Assembly: GCA_020861185.1 (NCBI GenBank)
Contig: JAJBSV010000009.1
Location: 141,077 to 205,076, forward strand
From: Ruminococcus sp.
Lineage (GTDB): Bacteria; Bacillota; Clostridia; Oscillospirales; Ruminococcaceae
Reading direction: 5' to 3'
DNA length: 64,000 bases
In this document: positions 8,075-15,864 of the stretch, piece after piece
Layout: each line of letters starts with the position of its first letter
Numbering within the stretch: the first letter of the stretch is position 1
Translations under genes and position numbers: made by a program
The notes under the pieces: model-generated
What the model was told of the DNA's origin: nothing
Seen by the model: only the letters and a program-made list of their open reading frames with translations
The model's database searches: none

Positions 8075-8974
8075 TTATTTTCCAAACAACCCGCTATCCA
8101 CGATTTTCTGAACTCCGGCGATTGCCTCATCATACGAAACCGACTCATACAACAGCTTTGCCGTAATTTCCTCATAGTCGTTTCTGTATGCTTCCGCGCA
8201 GATTATCTCAGTAAGAACATCCTGAACATTGACGCCGTCCTGAGCACTGAAGCAGTGGCTGTCAGACTTTCTTTCATGTGCAACTGAGATTGCAAGCTCT
8301 CGCAAGTTATCATCAATAGTGACAACCGGCAGAAGCTTGTAAATGTCATAAATATGCCTTGAATGCTCAGCAAGCGTTCTCGCCAGGTAGTCATAGAGCT
8401 TATCAACAAGAGTTCTCTCTGCAACCTGAACTTTCAGCATTGCCGGCTGAAGCTCGTAATGCTCGACGAAATCTCCGAAGCCATTCTGAGAAAGATAGTC
8501 GTAAATAAGAGATGTAGCTTCCATCAGCTTCGTCGGATATGACTTCTGGTAAACCGCAGTTTCGATAAGAATTCTGTCTTTCAGGTATGACGAATCGCTA
8601 ACGTTTGGAATATTCACTATATAACGATTGTAAGTGTGCCTGCTCTTTACGCTATCCGCATTGGCAAGCTCCAAACCAGTCTTCTCGATAGCTTTTAACA
8701 TTACTTCCTTTATCCGCTTACGACCGCTTTCTGTGATTCTTGCACCGGCTTCAATTCCGAGATCAATGTCTTCAGAGAATCTCTTTATAAGGTGATAGCA
8801 CTTCGACAGCGATGTCCCACCTTTAAAAACCATCTCCGGCATCAGTGAATATACCTCTTTCAAGAGCAGTGTCACATAGTAGTCCTTCTCGACTATTTCA
8901 GGGCGAATGTTCAGGCTCTCAGATGTTCTGAGGACAACCTGCGAGAACAGTTCTCTATCATCGTGCAACATCAT
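8075..8974 (-). CDS. abiEii: AbiEii-type nucleotidyltransferase toxin
   Basis: A type IV toxin-antitoxin/abortive-infection toxin of the DNA polymerase beta-like nucleotidyltransferase superfamily. Residues near 50-75 read FKGGTSLSKCYHLIKRFSEDIDLG, i.e. the GGTSL...RFSEDIDL active-site signature with the metal-binding DxD-type acidic pair. Length (about 299) fits the family. It overlaps the AbiEi gene by about 17 bp; starts at GTG 8983, ATG 8974 or ATG 8971 are possible. Known AbiEii enzymes modify tRNA or use GTP; the target here is unknown. Confidence 0.88.
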   Translation of the reverse strand: MMLHDDRELFSQVVLRTSESLNIRPEIVEKDYYVTLLLKEVYSLMPEMVFKGGTSLSKCYHLIKRFSEDIDLGIEAGARITESGRKRIKEVMLKAIEKTGLELANADSVKSRHTYNRYIVNIPNVSDSSYLKDRILIETAVYQKSYPTKLMEATSLIYDYLSQNGFGDFVEHYELQPAMLKVQVAERTLVDKLYDYLARTLAEHSRHIYDIYKLLPVVTIDDNLRELAISVAHERKSDSHCFSAQDGVNVQDVLTEIICAEAYRNDYEEITAKLLYESVSYDEAIAGVQKIVDSGLFGK

Positions 8975-9578
8975 AAATAACACCGCTTTCTACAAGATTT
9001 CTTAAAGCTTTATCCGGGAAAATCCGAGCATACTGGGATATACTTTTGCCGGTTATATTCTTTTCTTTCATCCACTTGGACATAGTTTCCCGTTTGTCAT
9101 TATCAAAGAACCCTGTCGGAGCTTGGTTCATGAGTTCAAGAAAGCTGAGAATATCCGCATTTTCGTTATTAATCTCCGTTCTGGAACGGCGGAGAATCAC
9201 ATCGACATTCCCAACCTTGACATTCCGAAGCTTGGTCGTTTCGTTATTCGTGCAAATCTCAGTGACGTTCGGAACTTGCATTGATAACCCGAAAAGATTC
9301 ATTGCCGTAAGACCCGAATAGAAACCGAATCTCTCACCATTTTCGGAGATATATTTCCGTTCGATGACCTTTTGAGGGCTGAGGATGCTTTTTCCGAATG
9401 GCGTTTCAGTCGGGACATAGTAGACTCCTCTGTCGAACCTCGCAAGCTGTCCCAACTCGCAGAGCTTTGCAAGCTCCTTCGCAATCCACGGCTTGGAATA
9501 GCTTTTAAAATGTATATCTGAGGTAAATATTGGCTCGTTTACGCCGAATTCTGACTTTAAATACTCGTAGAAATCCAT
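8958..9578 (-). CDS. abiEi: AbiEi-type antitoxin/regulator (DUF6088-like)
   Basis: A 206-residue protein with an N-terminal winged-helix region (WIAKELAKLCELGQLARFDR, then GVYYVPT) and a C-terminal antitoxin domain, as in AbiEi/DUF6088 proteins that repress the abiE operon and neutralise AbiEii. The start at 9578 (MDFYEYL) has AGGAGG upstream and a perfect promoter just before it; a longer reading frame upstream includes the promoter and is rejected. The 3' end overlaps the toxin gene. Confidence 0.85.
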   Translation of the reverse strand: MDFYEYLKSEFGVNEPIFTSDIHFKSYSKPWIAKELAKLCELGQLARFDRGVYYVPTETPFGKSILSPQKVIERKYISENGERFGFYSGLTAMNLFGLSMQVPNVTEICTNNETTKLRNVKVGNVDVILRRSRTEINNENADILSFLELMNQAPTGFFDNDKRETMSKWMKEKNITGKSISQYARIFPDKALRNLVESGVIYDVAR

Positions 9579-9600
9579 TTCAAATCCTCCTCTCAGAGAT

Positions 9601-9629
9601 ATTATATCATTTTCTACCATATAAGTCAA
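9601..9629 (-). promoter_or_regulatory. Promoter of abiE operon
   Basis: TTGACT (9624-9629) and TATAAT (9601-9606) on the minus strand with a 17-bp spacer, 22 bp before the antitoxin start. The site lies immediately downstream of the Rpn-like gene. Confidence 0.88.
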
Positions 9630-9639
9630 GAGAAATATA

Positions 9640-10269
9640 TCACGGGTTGCTACCCAAACACCGAACAAGCTCTTTCGCCGAATTCCCCATCCGAGCATAT
9701 ACCTCACTTGAAAGAAACTCTCGCATTTCCTCGCTATCATTACTAATCTTTACAAACTTCAACACTCCGCCCAAGTCTTCAGATAGCTCAGCTATCATAT
9801 CATCAGTAACTTTTGCAGGCTCTATCATGTAGAAACAATAATCAGCAGGATATTCACTTGCTATTCCATGCAGATTACACTGTTCCGGACTTAAGTACAA
9901 TACAATCGTTAGGCAAGGCGATAGACCACCGTTGTTCAAACAGCTCCACGTCTCTATTTGCGTGGCATACAATCCACTTTCAAACAAGCGCATTTTTATG
10001 GGCAACACCCTGCTTATTTCGGTTTCCACCAATAGTACACAATAGAACTTTTCCGTCTTCATTAAAAATAGATTTCTGTACATACTCTGAAATTTCTCAA
10101 ATGTCAGCTTACCACCATAGTCTCTGAGTTTATTGAAGATAGGCGTTATGTCTACTGCAGACAGATTCGATGGATTCAATTTCTCATTCAATACGAAACG
10201 ATTGAAAAGTTCTGCAATCACCTTCGGCTGTCCAAAATAGTCCTTGATAGCATCATCTAAACTGCTCAT
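9640..10269 (-). CDS. Rpn/PD-(D/E)XK-like protein, copy 1
   Basis: A 209-residue protein of uncertain family. The N-terminal pattern AIKDYFGQPKVIAELFNRF, then an LNPSNLSAVDITPIFNKLRD segment and FYCVLLVETEISRVLPIKM resembles clostridial Rpn/YhgA-like nuclease-transposase proteins (family pattern: ADLFN..., RD..., LGIENQ...MPVR). If so, the Glu in LLVETE would belong to the nuclease core. The ATG at 10269 has GGAGG at 9 nt and aligns with the start of the paralogue at 13194. It is divergent from an XRE regulator, with palindromic sites between. Confidence 0.55.
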   Translation of the reverse strand: MSSLDDAIKDYFGQPKVIAELFNRFVLNEKLNPSNLSAVDITPIFNKLRDYGGKLTFEKFQSMYRNLFLMKTEKFYCVLLVETEISRVLPIKMRLFESGLYATQIETWSCLNNGGLSPCLTIVLYLSPEQCNLHGIASEYPADYCFYMIEPAKVTDDMIAELSEDLGGVLKFVKISNDSEEMREFLSSEVYARMGNSAKELVRCLGSNP

Positions 10270-10331
10270 CACATTAATCCTCCATTTTCGTCAGATAGCT
10301 CTTTATTCTACTATTTTTCTGATGATTTGAC

Positions 10332-10374
10332 TGTGAAGTTTACTTCACATAAACCAAGAAAGGTGAAGTAAACC
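10332..10374. promoter_or_regulatory. Operator-like inverted repeats between the Rpn-like and XRE genes (copy 1)
   Basis: An 18-bp palindrome (arms TGTGAAGT/ACTTCACA, 10332-10349) is followed by a second half-palindromic site GTGAAGTAAAC (10363-10373). Both share the GTGAAGTAAAC word. A TATAAT follows at about 10411. The pattern suits autoregulation by the XRE protein. Confidence 0.65.
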
Positions 10375-10453
10375 TCGCAAAAGAGCCTCTAAGGTCGCTC
10401 TGCTTGCTATAATAGAATGCTTATGCAGATGAAAATAATAACAGGAGGCAATT

Positions 10454-10792
10454 ATGACAGATCATTTAGTACTTGGACAACGTATCGGGTATTTACGGAG
10501 GCAGAAGGGACTTTCGCAAGAGGAGCTTGCAGAAAGGGCGAATCTTTCGAGAGAATTTATCAGTACAATAGAAAATAACAAGACGGGTCTCGGAGTGAAT
10601 TCACTCGTGGATATTGCAAATTCACTTGGGGTTTCCGCTGATGACATTCTTGTAGATTGTTTAGAACATTCGGCATCAACGGCAGACAGTGAACTGCATC
10701 GATTGCTTTTGGACTGCACGGAGACGGAAGAGTATATACTCACACAGACAGTGAAAGCACTGAAGGCGATTCTTTCATCACGGGGAATCTAA
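10454..10792 (+). CDS. XRE-family transcriptional regulator, copy 1
   Basis: A 112-residue helix-turn-helix regulator. Residues 8-65 form the HTH_3 domain: GQRIGYLRRQKGLSQEELAE, then RANLSREFISTIENNKTG and LVDIANSLGVSADDIL. The tail of about 45 residues is unclassified and almost identical in the second copy at 13363. The start is supported by AGGAGG 8 nt upstream. It is transcribed away from the Rpn-like gene and likely binds the palindromes in the shared intergenic region. Confidence 0.9.
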   Translation: MTDHLVLGQRIGYLRRQKGLSQEELAERANLSREFISTIENNKTGLGVNSLVDIANSLGVSADDILVDCLEHSASTADSELHRLLLDCTETEEYILTQTVKALKAILSSRGI

Positions 10793-10829
10793 CCACAAAG
10801 TAACATAAAATAAAAACTGCATAAGACGC

Positions 10830-10862
10830 AACTGCACTTGGACTTGATGTCCGAGTGCAGTT
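10830..10862 (+). terminator. Stem-loop after XRE copy 1
   Basis: A 14-bp nearly perfect stem (10830-10843 with 10849-10862) 37 bp after the regulator stop; the tail is only moderately T-rich. The same hairpin follows the second XRE copy. Confidence 0.6.
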
Positions 10863-10873
10863 TGTGTTCATGC

Positions 10874-10930
10874 AGAAAAGAAGCCCGGTAGAATATTCCA
10901 TTTGCTGAAATGGAAAACACCCACCGGGCT
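10874..10930 (-). terminator. Terminator after the AlbA_2 protein gene
   Basis: Outer arms AGCCCGGT/ACCGGGCT (10882-10889, 10923-10930) enclose a second stem built from ATTCCATTT/AAATGGAA; a TTCTTTTCT tail follows on the minus strand. Confidence 0.7.
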
Positions 10931-10937
10931 GTTATCG

Positions 10938-12434
10938 CTACGCTTTCACATACTTCTGCTTAGGACTATTGGGCTTATCCGGCACAGTTCGCTTCAGTAC
11001 TCCTTGCTGAAGTAATGGCTTTAGAATATTTGCTCTAAAGTAGTAATCAGACCTGATGGCACAGAATTCCATCATTTCTGACTTAGTTCGTTCCTCTGTG
11101 CAGAACGCAATCAGCGCACTGGTTTTATCGGCATCAAGTTTGATTGTCAATGGTGATACTCCGCCACTAGCTCCGCCTGTAACTCCGCCACTAGCTCCGC
11201 CTGTAACTCCGCCACTAACTATTGAATTTTCCGGTCCAACAGTTGCTGTCGCCGCCTCGTTCAGAGGAATTATCATGCGAAAAACGTCGCCTTCGATAAA
11301 CTCCGGGACTCCACCTGAATACAACGCCGTGTACTTGTAGGTGTTCTTCATGCCAGAGCCAAGTTCATCTGCCAAGCCTATCTCACGGAAAACACTCGAT
11401 ATAACCGGATTCTTCGGATACGGGCTGAACGCCTTCACATTTAATGCGCCGAATCCATGAGAGCGGTTTGCGTTCTCGGTGTAAATGCGGTTTTTCTCTA
11501 TTATGAATTTCGCGACGTACGCATTTGAATAATCACGATGTGCGAGCAGGTTCGAGACTATTTCTCTGAGGATTTTGTCTCTGGCACTCATGCTTACTAT
11601 GCCATCCATAGCAAACAAATCATTCAAGTGTTTCCGTCCGAAAGCCATTAGTCTGTCGTAACTGTCTAACAGGTTAGTCACAATAACATCTCTATCGTCA
11701 TATCTGTCAGTGTTGAATACACGAAAAATGGCGTCAGTTTTATGGTGCGCAAGAACAGATACAATCAGGCTATCTGAACCAAAAAGCAAGATTGACGCAA
11801 GTGTCAAACCTTCCTTCCCTGTTTCGGGATCTGTAAGAACCAGCTTTGCACTTCGTAGCAATTCCTCATCAGTCATATCCATCCACGGATGATGTTCTGT
11901 TCTCGCCCTTGTCATCTGCCTTGCACGATCAATCAGGTCCTCCCTTAAATCAGTAACTGTAAGTGCCGGAAAGACCGTATTTACATAGTAAGTATTCTGC
12001 TTGCGGGCATAAAGTTGGTACACCAAGTGCTGGTTATCCGTAATATCAATATCCGAGTCGTTATTTCTGTCGAAAATACGTCCTCCGCACCTGATTACGC
12101 TTAAACTTTCCGGGACGTGGATATGAATAACCGTTTTCCCGTCTACCTCATATGTCACTGGAACCAAATATAACGGCGGATTGATTTTATTTCCGTTGTT
12201 TATCGTGTTGACAAAGTCCTTCTTCATGTTCTCCAACTTGTCAGATTGAACGCCAAGAATAGAACCGTCATCTTTTACTCCGAGAAAAATGTCGCCACCC
12301 AACCTGTTTGAAAATGAGCATACAGTCTCGTAAACATCCTTCGTGATGTCTGTTGTAGACTTTTTGAACTCAACATTTATCGACTCTCCAGATACTATCT
12401 TATCCATAAGTTCACTTGGAAGTTTGGGATTCAC
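10938..12434 (-). CDS. AlbA_2/Schlafen-like ATP-binding protein
   Basis: A 498-residue protein. The N-terminal AlbA_2 domain (about 10-130) shows ESINVEFKKS, TVCSFSNRLGGDIFLGVKDDG and an HIHVP segment; the C-terminal HATPase_c_4-like part shows REIVSNLLAHRDYSN and GLADELGSGMKNTYKY. A low-complexity linker rich in GGVTGGASGG (about 415-435) comes from DNA repeats, and a winged-helix-like tail follows. The GTG start has AGGAGG upstream. Such proteins are common in clostridial accessory regions, sometimes annotated as transcriptional regulators; the function is not known. It lies between the two Rpn/XRE copies. Confidence 0.8.
   Translation of the reverse strand: MNPKLPSELMDKIVSGESINVEFKKSTTDITKDVYETVCSFSNRLGGDIFLGVKDDGSILGVQSDKLENMKKDFVNTINNGNKINPPLYLVPVTYEVDGKTVIHIHVPESLSVIRCGGRIFDRNNDSDIDITDNQHLVYQLYARKQNTYYVNTVFPALTVTDLREDLIDRARQMTRARTEHHPWMDMTDEELLRSAKLVLTDPETGKEGLTLASILLFGSDSLIVSVLAHHKTDAIFRVFNTDRYDDRDVIVTNLLDSYDRLMAFGRKHLNDLFAMDGIVSMSARDKILREIVSNLLAHRDYSNAYVAKFIIEKNRIYTENANRSHGFGALNVKAFSPYPKNPVISSVFREIGLADELGSGMKNTYKYTALYSGGVPEFIEGDVFRMIIPLNEAATATVGPENSIVSGGVTGGASGGVTGGASGGVSPLTIKLDADKTSALIAFCTEERTKSEMMEFCAIRSDYYFRANILKPLLQQGVLKRTVPDKPNSPKQKYVKA
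11158..11217. repeat. 24-bp tandem repeat, 2.5 copies, inside the AlbA_2 gene
   Basis: Two exact 24-bp units plus a half unit, each made of two related 12-bp halves. They encode the Gly/Val/Thr/Ala/Ser-rich linker in frame, so changes in copy number would keep the frame and only alter linker length. Confidence 0.85.
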
Positions 12435-12555
12435 GACTATTCCTCCTGATGCGTATTTTATAACATACTATTAGATTACCACAAATTCGGGATATAATCA
12501 AGGGTGGCTTGGAGATTTTTGCATCGAACCATTTGAACTTTTCAAAAAGACAAAA

Positions 12556-13194
12556 TTATTGTGTGGTCATACTGCCCGAAAAGCACTTAATAAACCTTTT
12601 CGCCGAGTCTCCCATCCGAGCATACATTTCACTTGTAAGAAACTCCTGCTTCTTCTCAAAATCATTGCTAATCTTCACAAACTTCAGCACTCCACCTAGA
12701 TCTTCAGATAGCCCCGCTATCATGCCATCAGAGATGTTTACGGGCTCTATCATATAAAAACTATAATCATGTGGAGACTCATTTGCCGTCTCACGGAGAT
12801 GGCAATGTTCTGAGCTTAGATACAGTACAACAGTATAACATGGCAACAGCTCGCCATCATTCAAGCAATTCCACGTTTCTATCTCAGTAGCATACAGACC
12901 GTTTTCAAACAAACACACCTTAATAGGCAACGCATTACTCATTTCTGTCTCTACCAAAAGCGCACAATATAGCTTTTCTGTCTTCATCAAAAACAAATTT
13001 CTGTACATACTCTGGAACTTTTCAAGTGTCAGCTTACTTCCATAGTCTCTGAGTTTATTGAAGATAGGCATAACGTCCACCGGAGTCAATTCCGTCGGAT
13101 TCAAATTCTCGCTTAACACAAAACGATTGAAAAGTTCTGCAAACACTTCATTCTGCCCAAAAAAGTCCTTAATAGCATCGTCTAAACTGCTCAC
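12556..13194 (-). CDS. Rpn/PD-(D/E)XK-like protein, copy 2
   Basis: A paralogue of the gene at 9640-10269 along its whole length: IKDFFGQNEVFAELFNRF, LRDYGSKLTLEKFQSMYRNL and LLVETEMSNALPIKV align directly. The GTG at 13194 has GGAGG at 8 nt and matches the start of copy 1; the reading frame extends five codons further upstream. It is divergent from the second XRE gene with the same spacing. Family assignment to Rpn-like nucleases is tentative. Both copies retain full length, so both may be active. Confidence 0.55.
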   Translation of the reverse strand: MSSLDDAIKDFFGQNEVFAELFNRFVLSENLNPTELTPVDVMPIFNKLRDYGSKLTLEKFQSMYRNLFLMKTEKLYCALLVETEMSNALPIKVCLFENGLYATEIETWNCLNDGELLPCYTVVLYLSSEHCHLRETANESPHDYSFYMIEPVNISDGMIAGLSEDLGGVLKFVKISNDFEKKQEFLTSEMYARMGDSAKRFIKCFSGSMTTQ

Positions 13195-13242
13195 TGTACT
13201 CACCTCCATCCTAATTTACTGTTTTTTTCGACAAATTAGCTA

Positions 13243-13284
13243 TGAGATTTACTTCACATGAACCAAGAAATGTGTAGTAAACCT
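13243..13284. promoter_or_regulatory. Operator-like repeats between the Rpn-like and XRE genes (copy 2)
   Basis: The same layout as at 10332-10374 but degraded: the first palindrome reads TGAGATTTACTTCACA and the second site GTGTAGTAAAC. The TATAAT downstream and its flanks are conserved between copies. Confidence 0.55.
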
Positions 13285-13362
13285 CGCAAAAGAGCCTCTA
13301 TGGTCACTCTGCTTGCTATAATAGAATGCTTATGCAGGGCATGAATTAAAGGAGGCAAAATT

Positions 13363-13701
13363 ATGACGGCTTGTATGGCATTTGGACATCGTGTCGGGTA
13401 TTTACGAAGGCAAAATGGACTTTCGCAAGAAGAGTTAGCGGAAAGGGCAAATCTTTCGAGAGAGTTTATCAGTATGGTTGAAAATAGTAAAACAGGGCTG
13501 AGAGTGGATTCGCTCGTGAACATTGCGAACTCGCTCGGAGTTTCGGCTGATGACATTCTTGTAGATTGTTTAGAACATTCAGCATCAACGGCAGACAGTG
13601 AATTGCACCGGTTGCTTTTGGATTGCACGGAGACTGAGGAGTACATTCTTACACAAATGGCAAAAGCGTTGAAGGCGATTCTCTCATCATGGGGAATCTA
13701 A
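13363..13701 (+). CDS. XRE-family transcriptional regulator, copy 2
   Basis: A 112-residue paralogue of the regulator at 10454. The HTH domain (GLSQEELAERANLSREFI) is intact. About 17 of 112 residues differ, most of them in the first 55 residues including the start of the protein and the area near the recognition helix, whereas the segment from SADDILVDCLEHS to about residue 97 is identical. AAGGAGG precedes the ATG. The skewed divergence may reflect changed DNA specificity or gene conversion of the 3' half. Confidence 0.9.
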   Translation: MTACMAFGHRVGYLRRQNGLSQEELAERANLSREFISMVENSKTGLRVDSLVNIANSLGVSADDILVDCLEHSASTADSELHRLLLDCTETEEYILTQMAKALKAILSSWGI

Positions 13702-13740
13702 CCACAAAGTAACATAAAATAAAAAACTGCATAAGACACG

Positions 13741-13772
13741 ACTGCACTTGGGATTTGATGACCGAGTGCAGT
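13741..13772 (+). terminator. Stem-loop after XRE copy 2
   Basis: ACTGCACT pairs with AGTGCAGT across a short imperfect loop region; the counterpart of the hairpin after copy 1, also with a weak T-tail. Confidence 0.55.
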
Positions 13773-13803
13773 TTGTGTCTACACAGTTCAATAATCGGTT
13801 TTG

Positions 13804-15864
13804 CTAACTCACCCCGCCATCCCCCTGCACTTCCTTGTTCCCGCTCACCGGCACACAGAGATACTTCGCCGCGTCCGCACCGGCGAGGTAGATTACTATC
13901 GGCAGGCAGAACAGTGCAAGTGTGACGACCATTGCGGTTGTCGGGCTCTGGCATTTCGACGAAATCCAGAGGAGGAGAAGCGAGAACAGAATCAGCACAG
14001 CCGTTCTGTAAGCAAGGAGTATCACGAGATAGCCCCAGATGGGTAGTTCTCCGAGGGCAAACATATCGCTTATGCAGTTCACGCCTGACGTGATGCCGTC
14101 TGTGCCGTATGCCGAAAGAATCTGGGCAAAGTACGGGATATTCACGCCAAGGCTTACGGTAATAGCAAGCAAAATCGCAATAATACAGCTATGCCGGTAG
14201 TAGGTCTTCCTGCCGGCTTTTGTCGTGTAGAGGACATAGCCGATCCGACAGCGGTTGTCATAGGCGACAACCGGCGAGAGCATCAGGCAGAGTGCGGCGA
14301 TGGCAGTCAGTCCGAGAATGTAGTCCTGTCGGAGGGTATCAAGTCCGAGAATGAGGCGGTAGCCTGTCTGGTAGAACATGTCGTTGGTACCCTTGCCTTT
14401 AGAGACAAGATACTCATACTGATTCTTCGCCTTTTCAAAGCCTCTTTCGGCATAATCGGAATCAAAATTACTGGGTTCGGTAGCTATAAACTCTGTTGCT
14501 TCCTCGTCGGTCATTTCTGAAATCCGGGTGCAGTAATAGAGATAATAGTTGTCGTCGGGGTTATAGGGCTTTGAATAGTTGAACGCCGTGTAAAGCTGAA
14601 TCGCGAGGACTGCCGCTATTATCACTGCGCCTTTGTGCATGACGAGAGCTTTGTAGGCAGTATAGCTGAAAAGGCTTTTGGGAACACGCTTTGAGAAAGC
14701 CGAGGCGGAGCTTCTCTTAATCTCCGAAATGCTGATTGATGAATAAAGATGGCAAACTATAACTATTGCAACTACAAATCCAATCGCAATACAAGCAACA
14801 GTGCAGGCGAACAGGTTCGCGGGATAGCCTAAGAAGTTGATGTTTGTGTAGGTTTTGAAGAAGTTCCTCGGCTGAGTGAGTGCGACCAAGTTAATATATT
14901 TCAACGGAGAGAAAATCGAGTTGCCGGAAATGAGGGCATAGAGAGCCGTTTCGACTGCGGCAATAGCAATCATCACGAGGTATGCCACGATGTTTGAAAG
15001 CCTTATGAACAGAGCGGAGACTATCAGGGCGCAGAGGGTCAGTGCGAAAAGCTTGATTATAAAGCTGTAAACCAGCAAATCGCCGACGGTTATGGCGAGG
15101 TTACAGCCTAAGTAGCCTTCGAGGGACTGCACCGCACGGCTAAGATCTCCCAATCCGCAACGATATGCTCCTATAGCCAGATTGCTCAGGTACATGATTC
15201 CGAAAGTTGCGAAGCATACAGTGAAAACGACTGCCGACTTTGCGAGTGCATGCCTTGCTCTGCCGTATTTCAAGAGCTTTATGAGAGCGACGACGCCGGA
15301 TTCCCTGTCTTTATAGAAGACGGCTGTAACGCAGGCGAGGAGCGAGAACATCACGAGTATATCGGTGGCCACGTTGTCGGTCGCCAGAAGAACGCCGTCC
15401 GACGGAGCATAGGTCGGCGTTACATCCCGGACGGCTTCATATGCCGACGGAGTTTTTACTATATTCCGACAGGAAAAGCTGTCGGTGTCTGCGAAAATGG
15501 AAACCGAAGTCATCGTCTCAGCGGTAGTATTGATTTCAGCAAGGTAGTCCTGATAGCCTAAAATCTCTTCAAGTCGGGAGATTTCGCTACTCAGAATCGA
15601 CATATCCTGCCAGTAGTATTCGCAGTATAGCGGCTCGCCCGTCTGCCGGACGGTCTCATAGAGTTCTTCGTCATATCTGAAAGCTTCTTCGGCGGTCATT
15701 CCACTTACGTCTTCAAGATATGCTTTGTACTCACTATCCGAGAAGTTGCCGAAGCTCTTTGTTGAGGCGATATAGACATTCAGAAGAATCGCCGCCGCAG
15801 TCACCAGAAGAAAAGCCTTATTGTGAAAGATCTTGTAAAGTTCGTTTAAAAAGATTCTCATCAC
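13804..15864 (-). CDS. ABC-2-type permease with internal duplication
   Basis: A 686-residue membrane protein that forms the channel of an ABC transporter with the ATPase encoded just upstream. It starts with a membrane helix (about 17-33), then an extracytoplasmic domain (about 35-160) and a set of helices; around residue 400 a second helix, extracytoplasmic region and helix set follow. The two extracytoplasmic parts share a pattern (VSGMTAEEA versus ISEMTDEEA), suggesting an internal duplication. Start is GTG 15864 or ATG 15861, overlapping the ATPase stop. ABC-2 folds usually export or extract substrates; the substrate is unknown. Confidence 0.75.
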   Translation of the reverse strand: MMRIFLNELYKIFHNKAFLLVTAAAILLNVYIASTKSFGNFSDSEYKAYLEDVSGMTAEEAFRYDEELYETVRQTGEPLYCEYYWQDMSILSSEISRLEEILGYQDYLAEINTTAETMTSVSIFADTDSFSCRNIVKTPSAYEAVRDVTPTYAPSDGVLLATDNVATDILVMFSLLACVTAVFYKDRESGVVALIKLLKYGRARHALAKSAVVFTVCFATFGIMYLSNLAIGAYRCGLGDLSRAVQSLEGYLGCNLAITVGDLLVYSFIIKLFALTLCALIVSALFIRLSNIVAYLVMIAIAAVETALYALISGNSIFSPLKYINLVALTQPRNFFKTYTNINFLGYPANLFACTVACIAIGFVVAIVIVCHLYSSISISEIKRSSASAFSKRVPKSLFSYTAYKALVMHKGAVIIAAVLAIQLYTAFNYSKPYNPDDNYYLYYCTRISEMTDEEATEFIATEPSNFDSDYAERGFEKAKNQYEYLVSKGKGTNDMFYQTGYRLILGLDTLRQDYILGLTAIAALCLMLSPVVAYDNRCRIGYVLYTTKAGRKTYYRHSCIIAILLAITVSLGVNIPYFAQILSAYGTDGITSGVNCISDMFALGELPIWGYLVILLAYRTAVLILFSLLLLWISSKCQSPTTAMVVTLALFCLPIVIYLAGADAAKYLCVPVSGNKEVQGDGGVS

